Positions 19,704-29,358 of a DNA stretch of 64,000 nt are shown here, in pieces. Location: positions 22,062-86,061 of the forward strand of contig CASEBB010000003.1 of the NCBI GenBank assembly GCA_949286015.1, given 5' to 3'. Position 1 is the stretch's first letter, and each line of letters starts with the position of its first letter. This DNA comes from an uncultured Succinivibrionaceae bacterium. GTDB taxonomy: Bacteria > Pseudomonadota > Gammaproteobacteria > Enterobacterales > Succinivibrionaceae. Under the pieces are notes generated by a model. The model saw nothing but the letters and a program-made list of their open reading frames with translations, had not been told where the DNA came from and did no database searches. The position numbers and the translations under genes are program-made.

Positions 19704-20426
19704 TTAGTAGTCAGAGAAGTTGTCGCTCATAGCCCGCGCCACAATATTGGCAGGCATCATCTTCTTCATCTGCTCTTGTAAGTATTGGCTCTTGGCGCGC
19801 TCGTACTCACTAAAGTAAATCGTGTGGTACAGCCAGCTAAAGGCCTCCTCATAGTAAGCAGGAGCACCTAAGCCACGCACCAGCATGTCCGCCCACTGTA
19901 AGCGTGCGGTGTTAGAGCCGAGCGAAGCCGCTGCGCGCATCAGCGAGATGGCACGGTGGCGGTCACGTGATACTAAAAAGCCACGCTCATAGAAATCAGA
20001 GAGCTTAATCATGGCAGGCGCATAGCCGTGGCTTACTGACTTATTGAGATAGTCGAGGCCTAATTCCACGTCCTGCTTGACGCACACGCCATTAATGAGC
20101 ATGTCACCCCAGACAAACTCAAAGGCAGGCATGCCCACGATACGAGCACGGTCTTCGATATCAGGGGTAAACTGGCACTTATCGCGGTCGTGAATGACCT
20201 GCATATAAACGCCGGTTTCGACGTAAGTGTTGAGCTCGTCTACGGTGTAGACGTTAACTGACGTATTGTCGTCCTTGTACTTTTCCAAGGTGCTTTCAAT
20301 AGCCTTACGGGCTACTAAAGCCTGCGCATCTGTCACGCGATCGTAAGTCGACGAGACCGAAGCAAAAGCACAGCTGGACACACCCACTAACAGTGCGAGT
20401 GTAGCTCCCATCACTTGCTTGAGCAT
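19704..20426 (-). CDS. motX: MotX-like Sel1-repeat protein
   Basis: A 240-residue secreted protein with a signal peptide of about 22 residues (hydrophobic LALLVGVSSCAFA). The mature part has Sel1/TPR-like helical repeats. The pattern DKCQF..DIEDRA...PAFEFVWGDMLINGVCV, then ELGLDYL and a final YEEAFSWLYH, follows MotX of Vibrio and Aeromonas. MotX there is a T-ring protein of the sodium-driven polar flagellar motor, where it works with MotY and PomAB. Assignment rests on pattern memory, and a general Sel1 protein is the alternative. No other flagellar gene is nearby, which is also usual for motX. Confidence 0.75.
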   Translation of the reverse strand: MLKQVMGATLALLVGVSSCAFASVSSTYDRVTDAQALVARKAIESTLEKYKDDNTSVNVYTVDELNTYVETGVYMQVIHDRDKCQFTPDIEDRARIVGMPAFEFVWGDMLINGVCVKQDVELGLDYLNKSVSHGYAPAMIKLSDFYERGFLVSRDRHRAISLMRAAASLGSNTARLQWADMLVRGLGAPAYYEEAFSWLYHTIYFSEYERAKSQYLQEQMKKMMPANIVARAMSDNFSDY

Positions 20427-21446
20427 GATAACCTCAATTCTCCGCTCCGCCCTGTAGGGCTGATCGCGTTTTATTCTGGCGCTTGATGCTACTAGACTGG
20501 CATCGGGCGCGGTTGGTGTAAGGCTCTGGGACAGCCGTCCCTCGGGATGCAGAGAGCTTTCTGCGGCGGGGTAAGGCCCGCATATCTTAGAGGTTCCTAC
20601 CTCACGTTACCCTAGAGCTAAAGCTATGCAACGACAATACCACCGCCCCCTAGGGGCTCTCGCCACGCTCAAGCCTCTTACGGTGCTAGTGTGGCTCTAA
20701 GCTGCATCCTACGCTGCTCTTGGCTGTATCGCCCTTATGGATTGCGTCTGCGGCAGGCTACACACTGTGCTTGTACTGTGCTGGTAACCACCTGCTCACC
20801 TTGTGGTCAGCTCAGCGACCACGCTGGGAGCAACGTGTGAAAGTTTTGCTCTGCAGAGGTTAGCCCCTAGTGTCACCTCCCCTGAGGACGTACCACCGAG
20901 GCCCCTGTTACCCTGTTGTGGTAAGCGGCTCATGGTTGCATGACTCTCTGGGTAAGGCCTCTAATACCATACTCCACAGAGCCTCAACCCCGCGCCCCTA
21001 AAGGCAGCACCTGAGGCACAAGCAGCCGCCCTCTCTTAGTGACCACAGAGATCAGTAAGCTTGAGTCTCCCTACCCAGAGAGGGTATTCCTATAGCAGCG
21101 GTGTGGGGGCACCTACCGTCATTGCAGGCGGCCTCTAAGAATATTCACCATAAATGGCCTCCCCCGCAAAGCCCTGATACTATCTGCTCTGAGCACCACT
21201 TAGAGCTACACCCAATCGCCACCATAAAAAAGGCCAGAACATGTTACTGCTCTGGCCCTTGTAATCATTCAGCAAAAAATCCATTTGGTTTGCCTACTTA
21301 CGTAGAACAGAGCCGTGGTTGGCTTCAAACCAAGCACCTGCTCCCAAATAGACAAAACTACTGTGTGCATTAGCATTGCCTCTCAAAGCAAGGATTAAGC
21401 CGCTACTTAACATGCTTAACCGCAGCTTTTTGGGCACTACTAATAG
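20427..21446. other. 1.0-kb gene-free region
   Basis: I see no protein-like frame. A terminator-like hairpin lies at 21226-21257: GGCCAGA / TCTGGCC, reading leftward into T6. Confidence 0.5.
21226..21257 (-). terminator. second terminator downstream of mdh
   Basis: On the minus strand, GGCCAGA pairs with TCTGGCC over a 12-nt loop and is followed by T6. It is about 350 bp beyond mdh and backs up the closer terminator. Confidence 0.65.
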
Positions 21447-21479
21447 AAAAGGCCAAAAACTTGCGCTCTTGGCCTTTTC
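21447..21479 (-). terminator. terminator of mdh (bidirectional form)
   Basis: AAAAGGCCAA pairs perfectly with TTGGCCTTTT, so it can act on either strand. It serves mdh, whose stop is 120 nt away. Confidence 0.75.
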
Positions 21480-21598
21480 CTCTGATACAACCTGCCATGG
21501 TAACCACTTAAGGCGCATCGCACCTGTAGTCACCGGCAGTTACTGTCAGCTTTTGCCGCATACTCTCAGCAAAAGCTACAGCTCAATCCTGTAAGGGA

Positions 21599-22561
21599 TT
21601 ACTTGTTCTCAGCAATCCACTTCTGGCCGAACTCAACACCCTTCTTGATGTTGCCAGCTAAGACGGACTGTAAGTCGTCTAAGCACTTCTGCTCGTAAGC
21701 GGAGATGGTGCCGAAGTCGATCACACGCTTCCAGCCCTCGGTACCAAACTCAATGCGCTGCGCAAAGAATTGGCCGTACTTCGAGCCACCCTCGACATAG
21801 CCGTACTCGGTCACGCCTGGCTCGCCTAATAAGCCACGGACAACCTTTAACGCAAAACGAGCACCGGCAGCAGCCATCGATAAGGTAGCGGAACCAGCAC
21901 CAGCCTTAGCCTCAACCACCTCAGTACCAGCGTTCTGAATGCGCTTGGTTAAAGCGTCGATACGCTCCTCAGAGATCACCTCAGAGCCAACAACCTTCGA
22001 CAGTAAAGGTAAGATGGTGGTGCCAGAGTGACCGCCGATCACTGGAACCTGAGTGTAAGCCTTGGACAGACCTAACTCCTCGCCTAAGAAGGTCTCAGAA
22101 CGCAGCACGTCTAAGGCGGAGATACCAAATAAGCGGTGAGCGTCGTAGACACCCTCAGCCTTTAAGACCTCAGCAGCGATAGGAACAGTGGAGTTCACTG
22201 GGTTGGTGATGATGCAGATGCAAGCCTTAGGGCAGGTCTTAGCGCAGTTCTTCACTAAGTTAGCGATAATGCCAGCATTGACGTTGAAGAGGTCGTCACG
22301 GGTCATGCCTGGCTTACGAGCCACACCAGCTGGAATTACGACCACATCGGCGCCTTCTAAGGCCTTGGTTAAGCCGTCATCACCAGTGTAACCATCGACG
22401 CAAACGTCGGTTGGGATGTGGCTTAAATCCTTAGCAACACCAGGGGTGAATGGGGCAACGTCATACAGGGAAAGGCAGGAACCTGCTGGTAACTGAGTCT
22501 TTAAGATTAAAGATAATGGCTGGCCAATACCACCTGCTGCACCTAAAACGGCAACCTTCAT
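21599..22561 (-). CDS. mdh: malate dehydrogenase
   Basis: NAD-dependent interconversion of malate and oxaloacetate. It has 320 residues (E. coli 312). The Rossmann motif [11 protein letters not shown] is at the N-terminus. Substrate arginines lie in the mobile loop ([14 protein letters not shown]). The ITNPVNS segment and the catalytic histidine in GGHSG are present. A TATAAT box lies about 190 nt upstream. It is a single-gene unit flanked by terminators. In a fermentative organism it would run toward malate on the reductive branch to succinate (inference). Confidence 0.97.
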   Translation of the reverse strand: MKVAVLGAAGGIGQPLSLILKTQLPAGSCLSLYDVAPFTPGVAKDLSHIPTDVCVDGYTGDDGLTKALEGADVVVIPAGVARKPGMTRDDLFNVNAGIIANLVKNCAKTCPKACICIITNPVNSTVPIAAEVLKAEGVYDAHRLFGISALDVLRSETFLGEELGLSKAYTQVPVIGGHSGTTILPLLSKVVGSEVISEERIDALTKRIQNAGTEVVEAKAGAGSATLSMAAAGARFALKVVRGLLGEPGVTEYGYVEGGSKYGQFFAQRIEFGTEGWKRVIDFGTISAYEQKCLDDLQSVLAGNIKKGVEFGQKWIAENK

Positions 22562-22752
22562 AAGATCTAATTCCTCATGCTGTTACACCCATCAGCCGCA
22601 AGGCGGTGATGGCACCTGAGCTTTATCAGCGCAGCTTCATGCTGCGTTGCAGCCATTATCTTAACGCATTTTGTGCAAGGCACAAACAACGCACTGAGTT
22701 AGTTCTGCGCGTTAAGGCTATGACCTGAGCTTAAGCTCTTGAAACTTTGGGG

Positions 22753-22758
22753 ATTATA
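22753..22758 (-). promoter_or_regulatory. candidate mdh promoter (-10 box)
   Basis: On the minus strand, TATAAT is preceded by TGC, an extended -10 pattern. No good -35 box is seen. A TGTGA-N6-TCAAA half-matching CRP-type site lies about 30 nt upstream, which is suggestive only. Confidence 0.4.
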
Positions 22759-23194
22759 GCACAGCTCTTTTGCCCGCCTTTTGAGGTCTATCACAAAGCC
22801 AGCGGCATTGGGACAGCTTTAGCGGTGCTTAGCGCGCACGTGCAGGCGGCGGGCATGGCGGCATAGGTAATACGGTGCTCTAAGCGGGAGCTCTGCAAGA
22901 AAGGCAGTTCTTAGCCGCGCTACACCTCAAAGATACGCCCTGACCAGCATGCGCTCACTTCAGAGGTGTCACCAGCAGCAGCGGCTGCGACTGCGGTTGC
23001 TGCAGCTGCTCTCAGGAGTACTGCTCTCCGCAGTAATGTCCATAGCCCACCTGTGGAGCTATCAACCCCCGCCATCCTAACGCTCTCAATGATACGGCGC
23101 TTAGCGCTGTCACATCCCTTGTTTTGGCAGCCCTGAGCACTACCTGCAATCAGAGATAGTCACTGCCAAGAGAGCACGATCCCAGAGGTGTTCC
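22759..23194. other. intergenic region between mdh and acnB
   Basis: No gene seen in this part. The repeat and terminator to its right are listed separately. Confidence 0.4.
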
Positions 23195-23324
23195 GTAGGT
23201 AACCTAAAAGCGCCTAACGGCGCCTTATCTCGAGATTAGAGCCTCAGCAAACGCCTAATCTCAGGGCAAAACCCTTGATTGTAGGCAGTTACCTACTTTG
23301 AGATGTGCCTTTTGGGATAATCAC
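23195..23324 (-). repeat. dispersed repeat family 1, copy C
   Basis: Inverted copy. Read on the minus strand it shows GTGATTATCCC, CTCAAAGTAGGTAACTGCC, TGCCCTGAGATTAGGCG, TTTGCTGAGG, CTCGAGATAAGGCGCC and GGCGCTTTTAGGTTACC. It lies just beyond the acnB terminator. Confidence 0.87.
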
Positions 23325-23344
23325 GGTGTTCCTTACTCCTGCCC

Positions 23345-23390
23345 AAAACAAAAATCCGGCCGCCCACCTTGTTTGCAGACGACCGGATCT
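23345..23390 (-). terminator. terminator of acnB
   Basis: On the minus strand, ATCCGG pairs with CCGGAT across a large loop that has further pairing (GTC..GGC), then TTTTGTTTT. Confidence 0.7.
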
Positions 23391-23439
23391 TCGTAGCCTT
23401 AGCGCAGTAGCTTGGCACTAAGCCCTAAGCCTTACGGAC

Positions 23440-26013
23440 TTAAACCTGCGCAAAGTTTAAGAGCTGATAGAGCTCACCTTCATGGCCATTTAAGCAGGCC
23501 GTGTACTTAAAGTACTCTTCCTTCGTAGGAATGTAGCCTAAGCGGGCACACACCGCGCACAGCTCAGCACTACCTAAGTACACCTGCGAGCCTTTACCTA
23601 AGCGGTTAGGGAAGTTGCGGGTCGAGGTGGAAATCACCACAGCATTGTCCGCCACACGGGCTTGGTTACCCATGCACAGCGAGCAGCCTGGCATCTCCAT
23701 ACGCGCACCAGCCTTAGCAAAGAGCGAGTATAAACCCTCCGCCATCAGCTCACTCTGATCCATACGGGTAGGAGGCGCCATCCAGAAGCGGCATGGGCTC
23801 TCATGTTCCATACCACCTAAGATCGAAGCCACCGCACGGTAGTGACCAATGTTGGTCATACACGAGCCCACAAAGATCTCATTGAGCTTGGTGCCTTGGC
23901 AATCGCTTAAGAGATAGGCGGCATCAGGATCATTTGGCACGCATAAGATTGGCTCAGTGATCTCATCCATGTTGATCTCCAGCACAGCGGCATATTCGCA
24001 GTCTGGATCAGCCTGAATGCGCACAGGATTCTGGATAAACTCATCCATCGCCGCCGCACGACGCAGCAGGGCATCCTTATCCTCATAGCCCTCAGCGGCC
24101 ATCTGCTTTAAGAGCGCGCTATTGCTCTTTAAGTAGGTAATCACCGACTCGTTGCTCAGATCAATGGCGCAAGCAGCAGCCGAGCGCTCAGCGGAGGCAT
24201 CAGCCAGCTCAAAAGCGTGCTCCGCGCTTAAGTCCTCTAAGCCCTCAATCTCGAGAATACGGCCATTAAAGACATTGACCTTACCCTTCTTATCTAAGGT
24301 TAAGAGGCCCTTTTGGCGGGCAAAGTAAGGAATGGCATGCACCAGATCACGCAGCGTAATGCCTGGGCGACGCGTGCCCGTAAAGCGCACTAACACCGAC
24401 TCCGGCATATCAAGCGGCATCATGCCCGTAGCTGCGGCAAAGGCCACTAAGCCCGAGCCCGCTGGGAAAGAGATGCCTAAAGGCATACGGGTGTGGCTAT
24501 CACCACCGGTGCCAATGGTGTTTGGCAGGCACATGCGGTTTAACCACGAGTGAATCACACCGTCACCTGGGTGTAAGGCCACGCCACCGCGCTCGATCAT
24601 AAACTGAGGCAGCGTGTGGTGGTTCTTCACATCCACTGGACGTGGGTAAGCGCAGGTGTGACAGAAGGACTGCATCACCAGTGGCGCGGTGAACTTTAAG
24701 CAGGCTAAGTCCTTGAGCTCATCACGGGTCATTGGGCCCGTGGTGTCTTGTGATCCCACTGTGGTGACCTTAACCTCGACGTACTCGCCAGGGCGCACGC
24801 CCTCACGGCCGCACGCTAAGCCCACAATCTTCTGCGCACGGGTGTAACCCTTCTTCCCTGAGGCTGCCTCTGGAGCAGCTGCCGCAGCTGGGGTAGCAAA
24901 GACCGCAGGTAAGTCCTGACCTAAGTACTCGCAGGCGCGCTTGGTTAAAGCACGGCCAATGATGAGAGGAATGCGACCACCGGCACGCACTTCATCGACG
25001 AGGCTTGGACGCAGCTTAAAGGTCGCTAAGACGTTATCACTGTCATGAGCGGTAATGGTGCCCTGAGCAAAGTGCACATCAATGGTATCGCCCATATTCA
25101 TGGCAGACACATCGAGCTCAATTGGCAGAGCGCCGGAGTCTTCTAAGGTGTTGTAGAAGATTGGGGCGATCTTGCCGCCTAAGACTAAGCCACCGGCCTT
25201 CTTGTTAGGCACGCCGTCGATGTCATCACCAAAGTGATAGAGCACCGAGTTGGTAGCAGACTTACGCGAGGAGCCGGTACCAACCACGTCACCGACAAAG
25301 ACCACAGGGTTGCCCTTAGCCTTTAAGGACTGAATCAGCTTCATTGGGCCAATGACACCATCCTCATCAGGGGTGAGGCCGTCACGGGCGTTTTTAAACA
25401 TGGCTAAGGCGTGCAGAGGAATATCAGGACGCGACCACGCATCGCCAGCTGGGGAGAGGTCGTCGGTGGTGATTTCACCGGTCACCTTAAAGACGGTGTA
25501 GCTGCGGCACTCTGGTAAAGCGTCACGCGAGGTAAACCACGTAGCTTGGGCCCAACGGGAAATCAGTTCCTTGGCCGAGTCGTAACCCTCTTGCGCAAGC
25601 TTAGCGACATCATCAAAGGCATCGTAGATTAATAAGGTGTGCTCTAAGGCATTGACGGCGGCGTCGGCTAACTCGCTATCCTTAAGGAGGGCGATTAATG
25701 GAGCGACGTTATAGCCACCCTTCATGTTGCCTAAGAGCTCGACGGCTTGCTCGCGGCTTAAAAGAGGGCTTTGCTTGCTACCCTGTGCCACGGCGCTTAA
25801 GAACTCAGCCTTAACCTGAGCAGCCTCGTCTACCCCAGGTGGCACACGCTGGCTCAGCAGGTTAAAAAGTACGGTCTCGCTGCCAGCAGGTGGATTTTGC
25901 ACCAGCTCGACGAGCTCTTTGACCTCATCAGCGGTTAAAGGTAATGGCTCAATGTGTTGCCGTCCACGCTCACTTGCTTTCAAGAAATAATCGGTCAAAT
26001 AGTCTTGAGCCAT
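23440..26013 (-). CDS. acnB: aconitate hydratase B
   Basis: AcnB interconverts citrate and isocitrate through a [4Fe-4S] cluster. It has 857 residues (E. coli 865). In AcnB order it has an N-terminal HEAT-like domain (DYLTDYFLKASERGRQH), the swivel domain (TTDDLSPAGDAWSRPDIPLHA, split by the family DAWSR) and the catalytic domains with TGGDSHTR. Cluster cysteines lie in GSCMTNIGH and GCSLCMGNQ. I chose ATG 26013 because the family begins MAQDYL and an AGAGAG ribosome site precedes it. It is a single-gene unit with a terminator. Confidence 0.97.
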   Translation of the reverse strand: MAQDYLTDYFLKASERGRQHIEPLPLTADEVKELVELVQNPPAGSETVLFNLLSQRVPPGVDEAAQVKAEFLSAVAQGSKQSPLLSREQAVELLGNMKGGYNVAPLIALLKDSELADAAVNALEHTLLIYDAFDDVAKLAQEGYDSAKELISRWAQATWFTSRDALPECRSYTVFKVTGEITTDDLSPAGDAWSRPDIPLHALAMFKNARDGLTPDEDGVIGPMKLIQSLKAKGNPVVFVGDVVGTGSSRKSATNSVLYHFGDDIDGVPNKKAGGLVLGGKIAPIFYNTLEDSGALPIELDVSAMNMGDTIDVHFAQGTITAHDSDNVLATFKLRPSLVDEVRAGGRIPLIIGRALTKRACEYLGQDLPAVFATPAAAAAPEAASGKKGYTRAQKIVGLACGREGVRPGEYVEVKVTTVGSQDTTGPMTRDELKDLACLKFTAPLVMQSFCHTCAYPRPVDVKNHHTLPQFMIERGGVALHPGDGVIHSWLNRMCLPNTIGTGGDSHTRMPLGISFPAGSGLVAFAAATGMMPLDMPESVLVRFTGTRRPGITLRDLVHAIPYFARQKGLLTLDKKGKVNVFNGRILEIEGLEDLSAEHAFELADASAERSAAACAIDLSNESVITYLKSNSALLKQMAAEGYEDKDALLRRAAAMDEFIQNPVRIQADPDCEYAAVLEINMDEITEPILCVPNDPDAAYLLSDCQGTKLNEIFVGSCMTNIGHYRAVASILGGMEHESPCRFWMAPPTRMDQSELMAEGLYSLFAKAGARMEMPGCSLCMGNQARVADNAVVISTSTRNFPNRLGKGSQVYLGSAELCAVCARLGYIPTKEEYFKYTACLNGHEGELYQLLNFAQV

Positions 26014-26061
26014 AGCAATCTCTCTTACAAACCAAACCCAAACGGAGTTCCTGCACCACAC

Positions 26062-26553
26062 CTTACTTTAAGTGGCAACGGGGGCTCTAACCTTAGTGCC
26101 TGTCTTTACAGGAAAATATGCACAGCCGCGCTGCAGGCATTGATGCCATGCGGCCGCTGCGTGCTAACGCTATGCGGCAAGGCTGCGAACAAGGCCGCAC
26201 TTACACGCAGAGCCCATAGCAAACTAACAGTCTAATGAAAGAGTGAGTTTTTCTTAAGCTGCAGCGCTATATTAGTGCAAAGAGGAACAAAATGCACCAG
26301 AGAGGGGCTGCGGTTGCAGGTGGGAATGGCGCGATGGTGCTGACGCTACAGAGGGGACGGTGTGGTGGTTATCGGCGCGGCGGAAGGTAGTGGCCAGCGC
26401 TGGTGGTAAGAGAAGTGCTGGCGCGGTGACGGCGGCGGTGACTACAGCGGTGACTGCACTGTGGCGCTGGCGGTAGCCTCTTCCTCCGCCTGAACTCCCT
26501 ATAAGTTACAAGGCGGCGTCACGCCGCTTGATCTTGCTTAGAGTTGAGTTGGC
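26062..26553. other. intergenic region between acnB and ampD
   Basis: Rich in GGTGG and GGCGG runs near 26330-26480, with no gene. A GCGGCG-TGA-CGCCGC hairpin at about 26510-26531 follows ampD on the minus strand and could be a weak terminator, but it lacks a T-run. Confidence 0.45.
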
Positions 26554-27210
26554 TCACGGCTCCTCTCTAAGCGTGCGTAAGCCAATACGCTGGTAGTAAA
26601 AGTAAGGGCCTGGGTCAGTCTTGCGCTGTGGTGCCACCTCCGAGTGCGACGCCACGCGCCACTTACCGTCCGCACCCTTAATGTCAGGGTACGCAGCATA
26701 GAGCAGGGGCAGCAACGAATTTAAAGTAGCGTACTGCTCGTCTGTGTACTCCTGATCGTCTGTTCCCTCAAGCTCAATACCAATGCCAAAGTCGTTGCAC
26801 TCCTTTTGGCCCTGATAGGAGCTCCGCCCCGCATGCCACGCGCGGTCTAAAAAGGACACATACTGTGTGATACGCCCTTGACGGTTGATAAAGAGGTGCG
26901 AGGACAGCTCCTGCTGGTAGATGCCCTCAAAGTAAGGGTGCTCGCGCGGATCTAAGCTCTGGGTAAAGAGCTGATCAACATACGGCCCCCCAAACTGTGC
27001 CGGTGGCAGGGAAATGCAATGGATAACAATCAGCGAGATCTCGCGCGCCGGTCGCTGATTAAAGTTTTTTGTTGGCACCTGCCGCACGCGAGGCCCTTGC
27101 AGCCAGCCTGCTACTAAGCGCAGCGGCCCGCATGGTGCCTCGGTCATGTTTGCCTGAAGTAATGCAGGCACAGCTGCTCTAGGCACAGAGTCGATACCAG
27201 CGTATGGCAT
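26554..27210 (-). CDS. ampD: 1,6-anhydro-N-acetylmuramyl-L-alanine amidase AmpD
   Basis: AmpD cleaves the peptide from anhydro-muropeptides in cytoplasmic peptidoglycan recycling. It has 218 residues (E. coli 183). Zinc ligands match the family: H64 (VIHCISLPP), H189 (SHSEVAP) and D199 (KTDPGP), with FGGP, RAWHAG and IGIELEGTD also conserved. An extra N-terminal stretch of about 30 residues precedes the usual start. The ATG at 27210 has AGGAG 6 nt upstream, so the extension appears translated. It lies beyond the lpxC terminator, next to the dcw cluster. Confidence 0.95.
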   Translation of the reverse strand: MPYAGIDSVPRAAVPALLQANMTEAPCGPLRLVAGWLQGPRVRQVPTKNFNQRPAREISLIVIHCISLPPAQFGGPYVDQLFTQSLDPREHPYFEGIYQQELSSHLFINRQGRITQYVSFLDRAWHAGRSSYQGQKECNDFGIGIELEGTDDQEYTDEQYATLNSLLPLLYAAYPDIKGADGKWRVASHSEVAPQRKTDPGPYFYYQRIGLRTLREEP

Positions 27211-27381
27211 GGAGGGCTCCTAACTTTACCCAAAAAAACAAGAGCACGCGGCACAGGACAACTTTGAGCTAAGCCGAGACAAGCGCGCACAGTCACGGTC
27301 ACTGCTATGCACTGCACTGCTCTACTCTGCTCTAATCTGAGCTGAGCTGATTCTACACAGTCCCGCACTTGTTACCGCCAG
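27211..27381. other. leader region upstream of ampD
   Basis: Many short TGCACTGCACTGC/GAGCTGAGCTGA-type direct repeats at 27295-27355. No gene seen. Confidence 0.35.
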
Positions 27382-27422
27382 AAAAAACAAAACCGCTCCC
27401 CAGTTTCCTAGGCAGCGGTTTG
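27382..27422 (-). terminator. terminator of lpxC
   Basis: On the minus strand, AACCGCT pairs with AGCGGTT and is followed by TTGTTTTTT. It separates lpxC from ampD. Confidence 0.8.
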
Positions 27423-27552
27423 TAAAAACAACCAAAAGTTGCGGAGAGCTTGGCTTATCTTAGCTTTGCTTAGCCCTGCTCTGACGCCATAAGGCTTAGA
27501 GCATGGGCATGATCAGAAGCGCGCTGTGCTGTGTGCTACGCTGCGCTGGCCT

Positions 27553-28500
27553 CTAACCTAAGATCAGCTTGTGGCCAAAGCCAGCTTGCTGCTCTGGGCT
27601 GTCGAGGAAGTTGATCGCTTGTTGCTCTGCGCTCTCACCCGCCTCAATAAACTCGTAGTTAGCGCTGTTTTCCAGCACCGCCCGCAACAGCATGTTGTTG
27701 AGCTTGTGGCCGGTCTTGTAAGCCTTGAAGCTGCCTAAAATGCTGTGGCCGCTCATGTATAAATCACCGACCGCATCCAGCATCTTGTGCTTAACAAACT
27801 CGTTAGGATAGCGTAAGCCCTCTGGGTTGATCACGCGGTAGTCATCTAAGACCACAGCGTTCTTTAACGAACCACCTAAGGCTAAGTTGTGGGCATGCAT
27901 GTACTCCACATCGCGCATGAAGCAGAAAGTACGTGCACGCGAGAGCTCCTTGACAAAGCTCTTACCCGAGAAGTCTAAGTAAAAGTGCTGCAGCTGGCGA
28001 TCCATCGCAGGGTGGTTAAAGTCGATGGTCAGATCGAGACTGAAACCATCAGATGGGATCAGCTCCGCCCACTTGTCACCATCCTCAACGCGCACCTTAC
28101 GCTTGAGGTGTAAGAACTTCTTAGGGCAGTTGAGCTCGGTAATACCGGTGCTCTCTAAGAGGTAAATAAATGGCTGCGCGCTACCATCCATCACTGGCAG
28201 CTCAGGAGCATTGACGTCCACATAGAGGTTGTCGATACCCATGGCACTTAAAGCAGCGGTTAAGTGCTCTACAGTGGAAATACGCACGCCATCTAAGTTG
28301 ACCAGCGCCGTGCATAACTGGGTGTCACGCACCGCCTCTGGCGCACACTTGATGGAAACGGCAGGGTTTAAATCCGTGCGCGTGTAAATGATACCTGTGT
28401 TGGCAGGTGCCGGACGAAAGGTTACTTCTACCTTCGAGCCCGAGTGCAGGCCGATACCAGTAGCAGAAACCGTTTCTTTTATCGTTCTCTGTAAAATCAC
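27553..28500 (-). CDS. lpxC: UDP-3-O-acyl-GlcNAc deacetylase LpxC
   Basis: LpxC catalyses the committed step of lipid A synthesis as a zinc-dependent deacetylase. It has 315 residues (E. coli 305). Zinc ligands H79 (STVEHLTA), H238 and D242 ([11 protein letters not shown]) and the catalytic H265 (GHKLNN) all sit at the E. coli positions. The start is GTG, with AGGAG 8 nt upstream, and the family opening MILQRTIK follows. It closes the dcw cluster after ftsZ as in E. coli, but the ftsZ terminator between them implies a separate promoter. Confidence 0.97.
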   Translation of the reverse strand: MILQRTIKETVSATGIGLHSGSKVEVTFRPAPANTGIIYTRTDLNPAVSIKCAPEAVRDTQLCTALVNLDGVRISTVEHLTAALSAMGIDNLYVDVNAPELPVMDGSAQPFIYLLESTGITELNCPKKFLHLKRKVRVEDGDKWAELIPSDGFSLDLTIDFNHPAMDRQLQHFYLDFSGKSFVKELSRARTFCFMRDVEYMHAHNLALGGSLKNAVVLDDYRVINPEGLRYPNEFVKHKMLDAVGDLYMSGHSILGSFKAYKTGHKLNNMLLRAVLENSANYEFIEAGESAEQQAINFLDSPEQQAGFGHKLILG

Positions 28501-29278
28501 GGAAGCTCTCCTACTACAGACTACAGAACCCGCAAAGTACGATTCTTCTCACTTACAATTTTATTACAAAGACTGCAAAAAAGCAGATCTCACGCGAAAA
28601 GATCGCAACATTTTCCTCTCCGCTGACAGGGTATTTTGCCAGCAGGGTGTAGCGGCTCCCGTATCTACAGTCATCAGCTCATTAGCCCCTATCTGTAGCT
28701 TGGCTCAAGGGCAAAAGACCACCTTGTATGACAAGTAAGCCTAAGCTAACTTTCAGCTAATTTTAGGAGTTAGCACGGGATGATCGTAACGGGCACAAGC
28801 GCTTACGGGGATTGCGGTAAAGGGGCAGCATATGTGGAGCAACGACAGGATTACAGGGCGGCAGTTGCTGTTTTCGGCGCTACTTTGAGCTGTCTTTGGA
28901 GGTTAGACCGCAGAGAGTAGGTGATGTTCCCCGATCATGGAGAAAAGCGACAGTAGGTGGTGCTGCGCATGTGAGGCGGGGTGGTGCTTATCCCGAGGGA
29001 TGCTGCGCAGTTAAGGTGACAGGACACTAACAGGCAATCTACCTTGAGATGACGCCTTTGTGCGGTTATGGTAGTGGTGGTGGTGGTCAATCTTAAGATG
29101 GCTTGTGGCTAAGCGCCTTACCCTGAGTAACCTGCGCTTCTCACACCTGACCGGCTTCACCTTGATAACGCCCCAGCTTTACCTTGAGGGTAGCGTCCTC
29201 CTGCCTACCTGCTAAGCCCGCTTACATGGCCCTCTCTTGAGCTGCGTGCGCTGGCGATGCCTCGCTGCACTCCACCAC
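28501..29278. other. gene-free region between ftsZ and lpxC
   Basis: No protein-like frame. It should hold the lpxC promoter, which I could not place with confidence. AT-rich sequence at 28540-28620 is the likeliest spot. Confidence 0.45.
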
Positions 29279-29319
29279 AAAAAACAAAGCCAGAGCAAGG
29301 TCGCCCCTGCTCTGGCCTT
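29279..29319 (-). terminator. terminator of ftsZ
   Basis: On the minus strand, GCCAGAGCA pairs with TGCTCTGGC (one bulged base) and runs into TTTGTTTTTT, 40 nt after the ftsZ stop. Confidence 0.82.
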
Positions 29320-29358
29320 AGATTAGTTTTTGTGATGCTTTACTAAATGGGGTAGCCG